DNA of 64,000 nucleotides, taken from the NCBI RefSeq assembly GCF_022669015.1, contig NZ_JAKKSL010000006.1, positions 186,001 to 250,000 on the forward strand, written 5' to 3'. Made by a program: the position numbers and the translations under genes. Position 1 is the first letter of the stretch, and each line of letters opens with the position of its first letter. Under the pieces are notes generated by a model. That model ran no database searches and had not been told where the DNA came from. It saw only the letters and a list, made by a program, of their open reading frames with translations. Origin of the DNA: Colwellia maritima. Lineage in GTDB: Bacteria; Pseudomonadota; Gammaproteobacteria; Enterobacterales; Alteromonadaceae. Shown here in pieces: positions 51,396-62,000 of this stretch.

Positions 51396-52004
51396 GTTTA
51401 TCTCCTAACTGCACTTTGAGTTTAGCCAAAGCCAAACGCAAACGAGATTTTATCGTCCCGCCGGTAAATCTAGATGGGTAGCCAATTGCTCTTGTGACAT
51501 CTCCATAAAGTAAAAGCCTTTTACTACTTGCTGCTGTACTTCTGATAACGATTCAATAACCGTTAATAATTGTTTGTTTTCAAGATGATCATCAAACGCT
51601 TCATCCTCATGAGACATACTTTCAGCTATTGGCCAAATATCATCACTGAGGTTGTCTTCTTTATTGCCTTTAATTTTACGTAGCATATCAAAGGTGACAT
51701 TACGCATGACGGTATATACCCAAGTAGTGGCTGCACCCTTGTTTTCGTTAAAAAGATGGGCTTTACGCCAAACATTACTCATGGTTTCTTGCACCACTTC
51801 CTTAGCTTGAGCTTCATTGGGAAATTTATTACGTGCAATATGTTGAATTTTAGGCGCAAAGAACTGAAACAAATGGGTAAATGCTTTTTTATCTCTCGAC
51901 GTAGCAACCTCATTAAGCCATTGACAAAGCTGAGGATGATCTATTTTATCTGACATGCTACTAGGTTTAGCATTTGCCACTTTGCTTAGCAAGTTTGTTT
52001 GCAT
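51388..52004 (-). CDS. ECF RNA polymerase sigma factor, RpoE/ChrR group (one frameshift at C-terminus)
   Basis: An ECF sigma factor of about 205 residues. Region 2 is FTHLFQFFAPKIQHIARNKF with VVQETMSNVWRKAHLF, then WVYTVMRNVTFDMLRK. Region 4 is LSEVQQQVVKGFYFMEMSQE and LATHLDLPAG. A missing G near 51465 gives a premature stop; the repaired end TIKSRLRLALAKLKVQLGD runs to TAA at 51388, overlapping chrR. I prefer the start at 52004 because GGTGA precedes it and the predicted promoter covers the more upstream Met at 52052; Met at 51956 is another option. It is the master regulator of the genes from here to cfa and of the operon upstream. Confidence 0.9.
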
Positions 52005-52040
52005 GACTTTTATCACCGAATACTGCATTGAATCATACAA

Positions 52041-52070
52041 GCCAATACGCACGCGGTTTAAAAAAGATCA
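52041..52070 (-). promoter_or_regulatory. ECF-type promoter of the sigma-chrR operon
   Basis: On the minus strand: TGATCT, 15 bases, then CGTATTGGC. It matches the TGATC / CGTA type recognised by ChrR-controlled sigma factors and shares CGTATTGG with the promoter at 54327. It fits autoregulation. Confidence 0.7.
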
Positions 52071-52071
52071 C

Positions 52072-52107
52072 TTTTATTTATTTTATTTATTTTATTTATT
52101 TTATTTA
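52072..52107. repeat. Four perfect tandem copies of a 9-base unit (TTTTATTTA)
   Basis: Four exact copies fill 36 bases between the sigma promoter and the end of the LON-domain gene, and the stop codon of the latter lies in the last copy. Such a repeat could change length by slippage and alter the spacing upstream of the stress promoter. Confidence 0.9.
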
Positions 52108-52670
52108 TCAATGATTGACTGAACAAAGTCTTTAGCTTCTTCAAAATTATGAGTTTCTACAAAGCTATTCTTCACAAGTAAGCTAATAGGTAATAACTCT
52201 AACCACCTAGCAATAACCCAATTAAGACTATCAGTATGCTTTTCTGGATAAAGCGCATTTAACTGGGGAGTATTTTCAAAAACGTCTGCTATCGATTGAG
52301 ACAAGGCATGACTTGGCATATTAACCAACACCTGAGACCAATGAGAGATCTCAATTACCTGACCAAAATACGCGTTATTGCTGTCTTTATCTAATGATAA
52401 AATTTCTACTAGCGCTTTGCATTTTACATCAACTTCTAAAATGCCATCATCACCCTGCCCAAAGTCAACTATCTCTACCCAACTCCCCCAATTTAATTCA
52501 AGAAACGGTTCTTCTTTCGTTTGCATCCAAAGCACAAATCCTTGCCCTTGAATTGCCCTTTTTATCATTTTTATATAACGCGGTTCAAAAATTCTTAACC
52601 GAGCTATTCCTTGCGGCAACAAAAACACTGGCAATGGAAAAATAGGTAACATTAAATTTAAATGTTTCAT
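52101..52670 (-). CDS. LON substrate-binding (N-terminal) domain protein
   Basis: A 189-residue protein that is only the LON_substr_bdg domain, without ATPase or protease: LPIFPLPVFLLPQGIARLRI, FEPRYIKMIKRAI and the following beta-rich region with CKALVEILS. Such stand-alone LON domains are widespread and have no settled role. Here it is the last gene of the second ECF operon, starting 2 bases after the DUF3833 stop, a recurrent arrangement in this regulon. Intact. Confidence 0.9.
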   Translation of the reverse strand: MKHLNLMLPIFPLPVFLLPQGIARLRIFEPRYIKMIKRAIQGQGFVLWMQTKEEPFLELNWGSWVEIVDFGQGDDGILEVDVKCKALVEILSLDKDSNNAYFGQVIEISHWSQVLVNMPSHALSQSIADVFENTPQLNALYPEKHTDSLNWVIARWLELLPISLLVKNSFVETHNFEEAKDFVQSIIDK

Positions 52671-52672
52671 GA

Positions 52673-53242
52673 CTAAACCACTTCTTTCAAATCACAGGTT
52701 TTACTCGGGTGTGCTTTATCAAAAAACAGGGTGATTTCTGCTGCTTTTACGCCAAGTTTATTCATGGTCGTTTTATTAAAAACACGATGTTCATCAAGTT
52801 GGTACATCCAGTCGTCCATAGTAAATTGATACGTGTTTTCATCTACTGGTACTAATAATTGATATTGCCATTGAAAGGCGAAGCCTGATTGTTTTCCGTG
52901 AGCTATACCAACCACATCCGCTGCGGTGCCAGTATACTCATCATTCTCTAACTTAGTTAATTGCCAAGTTCTATAACTTACTTCACCATCTTTAAAATAA
53001 AAAACTTCGGCAAGCTCTCCCTGATCACCTGTCCAGGTACCCGTTAATTCGACACAAAAACGTCTTGTCACTTGGTTCGTATAATCTTGTACCATTCCCC
53101 ACGCAATTAACTCACCTGCAAAGTAGCGTTTAATATCAAATTTAGGATTATTCTCTTCATAATCACTCAGCTTAGTGCTACAACTTGTGATTAATATAGC
53201 TACAACGCTGAGCGATATTAACTTGACGATATTGAACTTCAT
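52673..53242 (-). CDS. DUF3833 lipoprotein
   Basis: A 189-residue DUF3833 lipoprotein. The lipobox ILITSC ends the signal peptide at about residue 21. The mature part is lipocalin-like in pattern: FAGELIAWGMVQDYTNQVTR, FCVELTGTW, YRTWQLTKLENDEYTGTAAD and FTMDDWMYQLDE. Function unknown; the fold suggests lipid binding. It overlaps the chalcone-isomerase-like gene by four bases. Intact. Confidence 0.9.
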   Translation of the reverse strand: MKFNIVKLISLSVVAILITSCSTKLSDYEENNPKFDIKRYFAGELIAWGMVQDYTNQVTRRFCVELTGTWTGDQGELAEVFYFKDGEVSYRTWQLTKLENDEYTGTAADVVGIAHGKQSGFAFQWQYQLLVPVDENTYQFTMDDWMYQLDEHRVFNKTTMNKLGVKAAEITLFFDKAHPSKTCDLKEVV

Positions 53243-53808
53243 TTTAGTTCTCCTAGTAGTTCTTTTCTCAGTTTGGTCTGGCTAGTATTTGGAGACAGCC
53301 AAATATCTAAAAATAATTTGCTAAAATTTACCTCTTCAATCTGCCCTACTTTCATTTGATTAAAATAGAAAACTGATTGTTGATTTTGCACTAACAAGGT
53401 CAACTTATCTCCCGATGAAATATCTGGCCAAATTGTTTTTAATGCCGGGAGAAACTTGCTGTAAACTAATTCAGGAACCTTTAAATGTTCCCATTGCTGT
53501 ATCGTTCTTTCGAGTAAATCCTCTGCGGTAATATCTTTTAAGTACTCTATTTCAAAAAGCAGAGATTCTGGCGAATTATTGTATAAATAGTTCCCTGTTT
53601 TGGTATAAAGCGTACTGTTATAAATATCCCAAAATAATACTGAAAATTTGGCCTTACCTACCGTTTTTAAGTTGAGCTGTTTAAAATCGTCAGGTAAAAC
53701 TGTTAGCGTTAAATTATTTTTATCTGTTGCTTGTGCTGCATTGCTTGAGAAAGTGATGATATTTAGAAATAAAATAATCAGTAAAAAAGCGTTAATCATA
53801 AGTAACAT
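53239..53808 (-). CDS. Chalcone isomerase-like periplasmic protein
   Basis: A 189-residue exported protein (signal peptide about 1-25; starts at 53808 or 53799) of the chalcone_isomerase-like family. Motifs are LKTVGKAKFSVLFWDIYNST, LLFEIEYLKDITAEDL and KLTLLVQNQQSVFYFNQMKVG. The fold binds fatty acids in relatives. It overlaps the end of DUF2878 and the start of DUF3833, so all three are coupled. In other ECF/ChrR regulons the same trio appears; the role is unknown. Confidence 0.9.
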   Translation of the reverse strand: MLLMINAFLLIILFLNIITFSSNAAQATDKNNLTLTVLPDDFKQLNLKTVGKAKFSVLFWDIYNSTLYTKTGNYLYNNSPESLLFEIEYLKDITAEDLLERTIQQWEHLKVPELVYSKFLPALKTIWPDISSGDKLTLLVQNQQSVFYFNQMKVGQIEEVNFSKLFLDIWLSPNTSQTKLRKELLGELK

Positions 53809-54288
53809 CCTGAGAGTAAACCCACTTTTGTAAATAAAAAAACAGTATGATTAATGCCGACCAAATAGGCGCAAGAATTAAAAAAGTGATTAGTTGGCTA
53901 TGCCCCAACTCAATAGGTGACAATGCGGCACCCCGACCAGATAGCTTAATGGCGGAAATATATAACCAACATAAAATTGTATTACCTTAGACCCTGCTAA
54001 AAATTTCAAACTGTGTGCTATAGTTGCGGCAAAAGCAGCCCATAACATAATCAACCAAAAGGGGATAAATCGGTATTCGTTAAACAAAAATACATCGAAA
54101 AAAAACAAGGTTGAATCAACCATGGTGCCTATAAAAGTCACTATGACAATGAGTTTAAATTCAGCTCTGCGTTTTTTGCAATAAAACAGATGTAATCCTA
54201 GCAACAGCAAAACCACTGGAATAAAACGATCCCCTATGAGTACGAGACCAAACCAAGCAATGTTAAAACCGACAATATTAAGCAACAT
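53792..54288 (-). CDS. DUF2878 membrane protein (one frameshift)
   Basis: About 165 residues after repair, with five or six hydrophobic segments: VGFNIAWFGLVLIG, FIPVVLLLLGLHLFY, LIVIVTFIGTMVDSTLFFFD, WLIMLWAAFAATIAHSL and, after the break, LITFLILAPIWSALIILFFY. The frame changes near 53935 (an extra T after YLVG), then ALSPIELGHSQ follows and the frame stops at 53792 inside the chalcone-isomerase-like start. It is the first gene of the second ECF operon; an ECF promoter lies about 40 bases upstream. Function unknown. Confidence 0.87.
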
Positions 54289-54326
54289 AATTTAGCAACA
54301 CAGTGATAATAATTGATAACTGTTAT

Positions 54327-54357
54327 GCCAATACGTTTGAAAACTCAAAATAGATTA
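54327..54357 (-). promoter_or_regulatory. ECF-type promoter of the DUF2878 operon
   Basis: On the minus strand: TAATCT, 16 bases, then CGTATTGGC. It is near-identical to the promoter before the sigma gene (TGATCT, 15 bases, CGTATTGGC), which is why I call it a second target of the same sigma factor. Confidence 0.65.
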
Positions 54358-54517
54358 GTCATTGATGATATTTAATCTGAGATTGATTCAAGACATAATT
54401 AACCTGCTGAAAAACAAACATTAAAATTATTTTTAACTTCTAGCTTGATAGTTTTACTACTTTAGTCCGCAAAAAATAAGCAAGGCAAATTTACGCGTCA
54501 ATAAGGAGCTATTGCAA

Positions 54518-54700
54518 GTGAATTTAACGAAGAAGTTAGTAAAAATAGCTGCTAGAAGAACATTGATTAAGCCAAGCTGAGGTTATTTACTTACAAAAGG
54601 AGTCGTAGTATTTATGTATAACGATGGGTTTTCTGTGGATGCACTTAATCAAGTGAGAAATGAGATCACAAAAGCTGATTTAATTTATAAGGCACATTGA
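54518..54700 (+). other. Possible small gene with an in-frame TGA
   Basis: A GTG at 54518 preceded by AAGGAG reads MNLTKKLVKIAARRTLIKPS then TGA. The same frame stays open to 54700 as GYLLTKGVVVFMYNDG...DLIYKAH, with a second ribosome site (AAAAGGAG) and an ATG at 54614. Either two tiny genes or one 60-residue gene interrupted by a single substitution. No family recognised. It is the only content of the 430-base gap between the DUF2878 promoter and the GGDEF gene. Confidence 0.3.
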
Positions 54701-54732
54701 TTAACGTGATTTTTTCCTTCAATATTTTGGCT

Positions 54733-55784
54733 CTAATATTTTGGATAAATTTTATTTCTACCCGAATTTTTCGCTTGATATAGATACTTATCCGCACTAT
54801 TGACTATTTCATCTATAGTACGATTACCATTAGATTGCTCTATCCCCATACTCACCGTCACACTAATGCTTTCCCCTTCAAAATCTACAAAGTTATTTTG
54901 TACATTACGTTGTATTTTTTCAGCTAGCGGTAGGCATTTTCTGCAAGTGTTCCTGGCAAAATAAATAAAAATTCTTCCCCACCCCGCGCAACACAATCTT
55001 GTTCTCTTATATTCTGGGTAAATATTTTTGCCAGTTCTATTAAGACAGCATCACCTGCATTATGCCCATATAAGTCATTAATTTTTTTGAAATAATCAAC
55101 ATCACACAAGATAACAGATAACGCTTCCTTACTGCGTATTGCTCGCGATTGCTCACGTTTTAGAATGGAAAGTGCATCACGGCGATTCGACAATTGAGTT
55201 AACGAATCCATATGAGCAAGCTGTTGATACTTTTGACTTAATTCAAGCGTATAATGATATGCTCTGTCCCTCGAATACTCATACAATGCAGACAAAAATG
55301 TGACCGTTAGAAAGGAGTAAATTAGTCGTAATTTGAACTCAAGGCTGTATTGTGCATGAGGAACAAAATCGGTTGGTACAAACATGATAACTGCACAAGC
55401 CGCGATAAATAAGATGGTTTCAACGAGACCACGCTTTAGACCGTGAAAAAATAGAGAAACAGGCGGTACAACATAGATCCATAACGGCCCTGTATTTTCA
55501 ACACCACCTGTAAACACTAAATAAAGCATTAAAAAAGATAGCGAATACAAGCTAATTGCCGAACTTAAAGCAATATTGTGATATTTATTAAAGACATAAA
55601 AAGCAATAAAAAAAACACAACTAACGAAAAGCAAAGTAGTTGCCAAAATATAAGTTTGATTTACAAGGGCAATCCCCCCCATCAAACCTGTAATAACAAA
55701 GCCGACTAGGGCAAAAAAAGACACTACTTGTGGTGGTTGATACTCTTCATTTTCTAGGGTGTTTTTATTAGGTTGTACGTCCAA
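54733..55784 (-). CDS. Diguanylate cyclase with membrane sensor domain (one frameshift)
   Basis: About 350 residues after repair. Six hydrophobic segments lie in the first 190 residues (VSFFALVGFVITGLMGGIAL; ILATTLLFVSCVFFIAFYVF; and others), then a linker helix and a GGDEF domain starting at HMDSLTQLSNRRDAL. The active site is GGEEF (RGGEEFLFILPG), preceded by an RxxD-like spacing region that I cannot confirm by eye. The frame shifts near 54945, after LAENAYR, and resumes LAEKIQRNV...GIEQSNG to NSADKYLYQAKNSGRNKIY. It should make cyclic di-GMP. Upstream, 55785-55975 holds no gene. Confidence 0.9.
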
Positions 55785-55975
55785 AAAATCTACCTTATGG
55801 GAAGGATGTAAAATATATTCAATGCATTTAGCATATCAGATTTTTCAATAAGATTGTATCACTCAGCTTTAATTATATGATTATAAAGCAAACAAGTTGG
55901 TATTACCTGATACGAGCCTAACATAAAGCTCTCCTGTGTTCATTAGTGCTTATCGGCTAGCCATTAAACATAACT

Positions 55976-56011
55976 AAAAATACACCCTATAACCATGTTA
56001 CAGGGTGTATT
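55976..56011 (-). terminator. Rho-independent terminator of the giant surface-protein gene
   Basis: On the minus strand: AATACACCCTGTAAC, 3-base loop, GTTATAGGGTGTATT with a following T run; one mismatch. It starts 33 bases after the stop codon at 56044. Confidence 0.92.
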
Positions 56012-56043
56012 TACTTAATCTATAACCTATTTCAGCAATCCGC

Positions 56044-59000
56044 TTAAAAGTGATAGCTCAAGGCAACAGCAATATTATTAACATCATTAATTGATAAGTT
56101 ATACCGCGTCGCTTTGATACTTAATTGCGTGTGTTCGCTTAATTTATATCCTAGTTGCAGTAAATAAAACACATCAACATCGCTGTCGTTTAACTCAATA
56201 ACGCTCTCGCTTCTATCACTAGTGTAATCTAGATCCCAAGCAAGTAAGCCTAGGCCAAACGAGATATTAATCGCCTCTTTTTGCCATAAGTTATACTGAC
56301 TTTGCAAACTAAAACCATCAACTAATTTAGGGGCACTTTCAGCTAACCCTTGATGAAATGAAGCGGGATCCAATACCTTACCAGTATAACTAGCAGAAGC
56401 TTCACCTAAATTTTCATAGCTTAAGATAAACGCGAAATCACCATACTCCAGGCCACCACCAAGACTATAACTGGTGTCTTTATCGTCCCAAGATAGTGCC
56501 TCTACTTCAGTAATATTAGGTTGATTAGCCTTCGCACTACTTTGCCCTGCACTCGCAGTTACAAACCAATCAAATTCTGTCGCATTCACGTTAGCACTGC
56601 TAACCATAGCAATAAGCGCAGCCAATAATAACGACGAGTTGCGTGCATGTTTTTTATATGTACGATACGACACAACTAATCCTAATAAGCCAAAGAACAA
56701 CATTCCCATGCTTCCACCACCGCTAGATTTATTAGTCACGGTAGCCGCTTGATAGGCGACTACGGTTACTTCAACTTGAGCGGTTGCTTCGTCTCCTTCG
56801 CCATCGTCAACTGTATAGCTGATGATAGCCGTACCAGAAAAACCGACCGTTGGCGTATAAGTCAAGGTGCTATCGTCATTGATGTTAACAGTACCATTAT
56901 CCACCGTTGCGGTGACACTAAGCTCATCTTCATCTGTATCGCTATCATTAGCTAATACATCAATAGTGATTGCCCTTCGGTCATCAGTATTAGCAATATC
57001 ATCAACTGCTTGAGGTGCTTCGTTTGCATACACAGTAATATTAACTTGCGCACTACTTGTACCGCCTTTACCATCTGAAACACTATATATAATGGTATCT
57101 TCGCCAACAAAATCAGCTTTCGTGATGTAACTTAATTGATTATCACTCTCAATAGTGACCGTACCAAAGGTGGCTGTTGCCACGCCAATACTAAGGCTGT
57201 CTCCATCGGCATCGGTGTCGTTTATCAGCACATCGATCAATAAAGTATCATCACGTTTAACACGCGCGTCATCTGTCATTGCTACTGGCATAGTATTATC
57301 TGTGACTATTACAGAAACACCTCCTGGGTCAACAATAGTGCCATTAGCAAGATTATCATTATCATTAGCACCGCCATCTTCAATGGTTAATTGTACACAC
57401 CAATGTCCTTCAGTTAGTCCTGGCGTCCATTGTGTACTTGTTGGAGGAGGACAATAGCCTTGCTCACCTGCTGTTGAATGCAATTGGTTATTAACATCTT
57501 CAACAAACGTACTCCACCCTAAATTGTCGCTATATTTACGATAAACCGCTTCTCCGAATTGGCTGTCTTTGAGGAAGTACCACTTTATAGTTTTGCCCTA
57601 CTTCCGGTAGACCTGTCACAATAAAATCAAAAATACCGCCAATTATCACCGCTTGCTCGTCGCTACCAACACTGCGCGCAATATCGTCATTAGTTAACTG
57701 CAGACCTCCTGTTTCTCCACCGACTAAAGTATTGCCTTTACGTAAACAAACACCCGGTTCCCCCTCAATTAAAAAGCCATTTTGTACTGAAAGCTGTTCA
57801 GGCATTACGTTACATTCTGCAATAGCATCTAGATAATCAGGAATACCATCTTGATCACTATCACCGTAACCCTCTTCGCTGTCAGGGATCATGTCGCCAT
57901 CAGTATCATCGTCGGTTAACACAGCTAGTGTAGTTAATACTTCTAAATAAAGTGTTTGAGTATTGCTTAAACTCCCTACACCATCATCTGTAGCCGTTAA
58001 ACTTATACCGTATATTCCTGAGGCTAAGTTTTGTGGTGCTAATGTTACGCTGTTATCACTGTTTTCGGTGATATTAAGTTGTGCATCATATGTCCATTGT
58101 AAGGTGACATTATCACCATTAATGTCGTTAACCTTCGAAGTAATGTTTACATCACCATCACCAGGAATGATTACTTGACGGTTTTCACCATTTTGACTTG
58201 CACTTAATGCTATTGCCGGAGCAAAGTTTTGCTCTGTAATAATAATATGATGTTTATCATTACTACTAACATTATTCGCGGTTAAGGTAAGCGTTAACGT
58301 TTCATCTTCTTCCGCTATATCATCTTTAAGAATATCAATGGTGAACGAGGTTTGTGTGCCTGAGCTAATGATAACCTCAGTAGTACTAATGCTGTAATCT
58401 GTGCTCGTTGCATCACCACTTAAACTCAGTGACACAGCAACGGGATAACTTGGTGCTTCACCATTTAAAATGACTTGTACTGACGCGGTTTCACCTTCAA
58501 TTACCGTTTGATCTTTACTTAGTGAAACTAATGGGTGCACTATCACTTTTTGGCTAGCAATGCTCACTAACCCTGAATCAGGATCAGTGGCTTGCCAGTA
58601 AGCAACATTATTACCAGGTCTAAATAATGGTTTACCATCGACTAAGGAAATAGGTAACGACTTACCTTGGCTATTAACAGCAGTAGCCGTGCCTAAATCC
58701 ACTTTGGTATAAAGACCCGTTGCATTTACTTCTACCGTATCAGGCACTGTAATTACAGGAGCTGTTTCGTCTGAATCACCTTCGATGGTTAATGATACTG
58801 TTGTATCTGCATAGGCTTGATTACCATCCGTAATGGTATAAGTAAGTTGTAAGCTACCCACAAAGCCTGCTGCAGAGGTAAAGGTGATGGTTGTACCATC
58901 GGTGGTAACGTTACCAATGCTAGCCTGTGCGCCAGTAATGCTTAAGGTGTCATCATCATCATCGCTGTCGTTGTTAAGCACAGGTAATTGATAAGTATTG

Positions 59001-62000
59001 TTTGTGCTTATTGGTAAGGTGATACTGTCAGCAACTGCAATGGGTGCATCATTCACATTCACAACGGTGATCGTGAATGCCGCTAAACTGGCGCTCGCAT
59101 TTTCACTGTCTTTTACACTGATAACAATACCCGAGGTTGCCCCTACATTGCTATGACCAGGTATACCCGTTAATGAACCTGTTGCTGCATTAAAGGTTGC
59201 TTGACTAGGTTTATTGATAATGCTAAAGGTTTGAGTATCATTTGCATCAATATCAAAAACCGTTGGTGTAAAGCCGTAGTTTTCTCCTTGATCAACGGTA
59301 ATACTTGGCTCACCACTAATTATTGGTGCATCGTTAACATTCGATACCGTAATATCAAAGCTCGCAATACTATGTGTTGCGCCGAGCGCCATCGGTTACC
59401 GTAATAATTATACCTGTTGTTGTACCTACATCACTTGATGTTGGTATACCCGTTAATTCGCCTGTCGCCGTATTAAAGGTTGCCCAACTGGGTTTATTGG
59501 TAATGCTAAAAGTTTTAGTGTCATTTGCATCTTCATCTGTTGCGGTCAAGGTAAACTTATAGCTTCCCCCTTGAGCAACGGTTGTGATTGGTTCACCACT
59601 TAACACGGGGGCATCGTTGGTGTTTGAAACGGTTATACTAAACGACGGTAAACTTGTTGTAGCATTAGCGCTGTCTCTTACACGAATGATAATACCAGAG
59701 CTTATACCAACATCGCTATTTTTCGGCGTACCAGACAACTTACCTGTCGTTGTGCTAAACGTTGCCCAACTCGGTTTATTTAATATGCTAAAGGTTTTAG
59801 TATCGCCTTCATCAGCATCAAATACGTTTGGTGTGAAGCTATAATTTGCGTCTTCTGCCACTGTTTTTGCAGGATTACCACTAATCACTGGCGCCTGATT
59901 AGCTTCAAGTACTTGTATTTCTACTTGGTAAGTTTGTGCTGCATTCAATGTATCGGTTACTGTGACGATGAGTTGATAACGGTTATCTTCATCACTATCT
60001 AACGGGTTTGCATAATCTGCAAATTTATTGTCTATAAAGGTCAACTCACCAGTGGCATTATCTAGGGTGAATAAACCTGAATCGATACCGGCTACGGTAA
60101 AAGTGACTAAGCTATCATCACCATCAATATCGGTGGCAGTAAAATCAAAGAATAACGAACTATTATCCGTACTTTCAATCGTAGTAAAGGTGTAGGTTGT
60201 CCCAAGCTGACTCACACTCGCTTTATTGTTTTGATTCGTATCAAGGTAGGCAACATTCGGCTTGTTATCAGCATCAAACGATAAGCTGACCTGCTCGCCT
60301 GCTACAAAGTCTGCCTGACTTACTGTATTCGACTTCCGTTTTCAAACGACATAACCGTAATTGTATCACTACCATCACCTCCTTCGTTGGCAGAAAAGGC
60401 AACATATGGCTTATTATTCTCATCAAGTTTCAGATCAAAACTGCTGATACCATAGCTTGAATAATTAGTGAACTCTTCGCCACCAATATGTGTCCATACG
60501 TCAATCTCGCTATCGTAAGACAAAACATTTAAATTTTGCGCTGAGCCATTATAGGTAGTGTAGGCATAATAAAGATAATCATAAGAATCCATTGCTAACT
60601 TCGCATCAGAAGGAGCACTAGCACAAGGAACAGCTATGATAAGAACACCACTATCATCAGTAAGTCCTGCTCCGCAAGAATCAAAAGACTGGTAATAACC
60701 GACAAATGGATCATCAAGGCTACCAAAATCAAGATTGATAGCTGAGATAGGGTCATCAGTGAATCGAGTTGAATTCATTTCCTCAAACTCGCCTTCTCCC
60801 ATCTTCATAACGGTCGCTTTATTTTCACCATTGTGCTCGTCACGAAAAGCAATATAAGGTATGTCGTTACTATTAAAACCTAATGACAATGATGAAACTG
60901 CACCATCAGAAAAGCCTTCATCAACCATAAACCAAGTATCGTTTTCAAAAACAATTACCGTTGCTTTGTCTGCTTGTGAACTATCACTATAACCGACAAG
61001 TACTCCGCCTGAGTCGTTAATTGCCATGGCCAGTTCAGACACTTCAATATCAGATACCGCGCTGACATTACCCACGGCTTGCCAACTACCATTAATAAAG
61101 GCATCAACACTCAACTTATTGTCAGCATTTTTATAAGCTACATATTTAGTACCATCAGGTGCAATGTCAAACACCATTGCTGCATTTTCATTTGTTGGTA
61201 AAGTGTTAGTAAAACCAAAGCATTACCTACATTAACTTGACCTGAAGTAGTAGATGTATCAGTAGTATTTAATTCAGGTTGTTGGTTAGGTGTTATTTCA
61301 AAACGGTTAATTGTCAAGACGGTACTAACATTACCCGCACTGTCTGTTACCGTCACAGTACAATCACTATATGTACCTAAACTTAATCCGGTTGAATTAT
61401 CTGCAGCAGTTAAGGTAATGGTATTATTACCTGCTATTACAGTATTAGCACTACTGGTACCGCATGCTCCTCCCACTGTAAAAGTGCCTACTTCATTTGA
61501 TATAAAAGTATAGCTTGGCATAGGGTTAGGCCCTGATGCTGTTACTGGCGTACCTTCTGAAACGGTATTTGGTGTAGTTTCATTATTAAAGTTTATTGCT
61601 ACACCTGTATTAGCAGCAACACTGTCCGTCACATTAGCAGCAGTGTAGGTGGCAAAAGCAGCATCTAAAAAAGTAATTTTTAATTCAGCAACGGAATCAA
61701 TCGCTTCATGTGTAGTGGCAGCTCCCGCTAATGTTAGTGTGGCAATTAAACCATCTGAAGCAACAGCAATAGACGAGGTTAATCCTGCGGGTTTATTAGG
61801 AAGTGTATAGTGTGTTCCTTCAACTAAAGTACTATTGGTATTGACAAAGGTATCACCAGTCAGACTTATTGAGACAGAACTTGTTGAAATAGTACCATTA
61901 TTAGCAGCCGTTTCTGTCCAATTAATACTTTCATTATGAGCAAACTTTTTAATGGTATTGCCTAGTCTATCGACAAAATACAAATTATTAAGGTTATCAA

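Noticed and set aside
52005-52052. Most upstream ATG of the ECF sigma gene
   Set aside because: The predicted ECF promoter -10 element overlaps it, so it would lie before the transcript start.
54578-54580. In-frame TGA read as selenocysteine
   Set aside because: No SECIS-like hairpin directly follows and no selenoprotein family is recognised; substitution or separate short frames are simpler.
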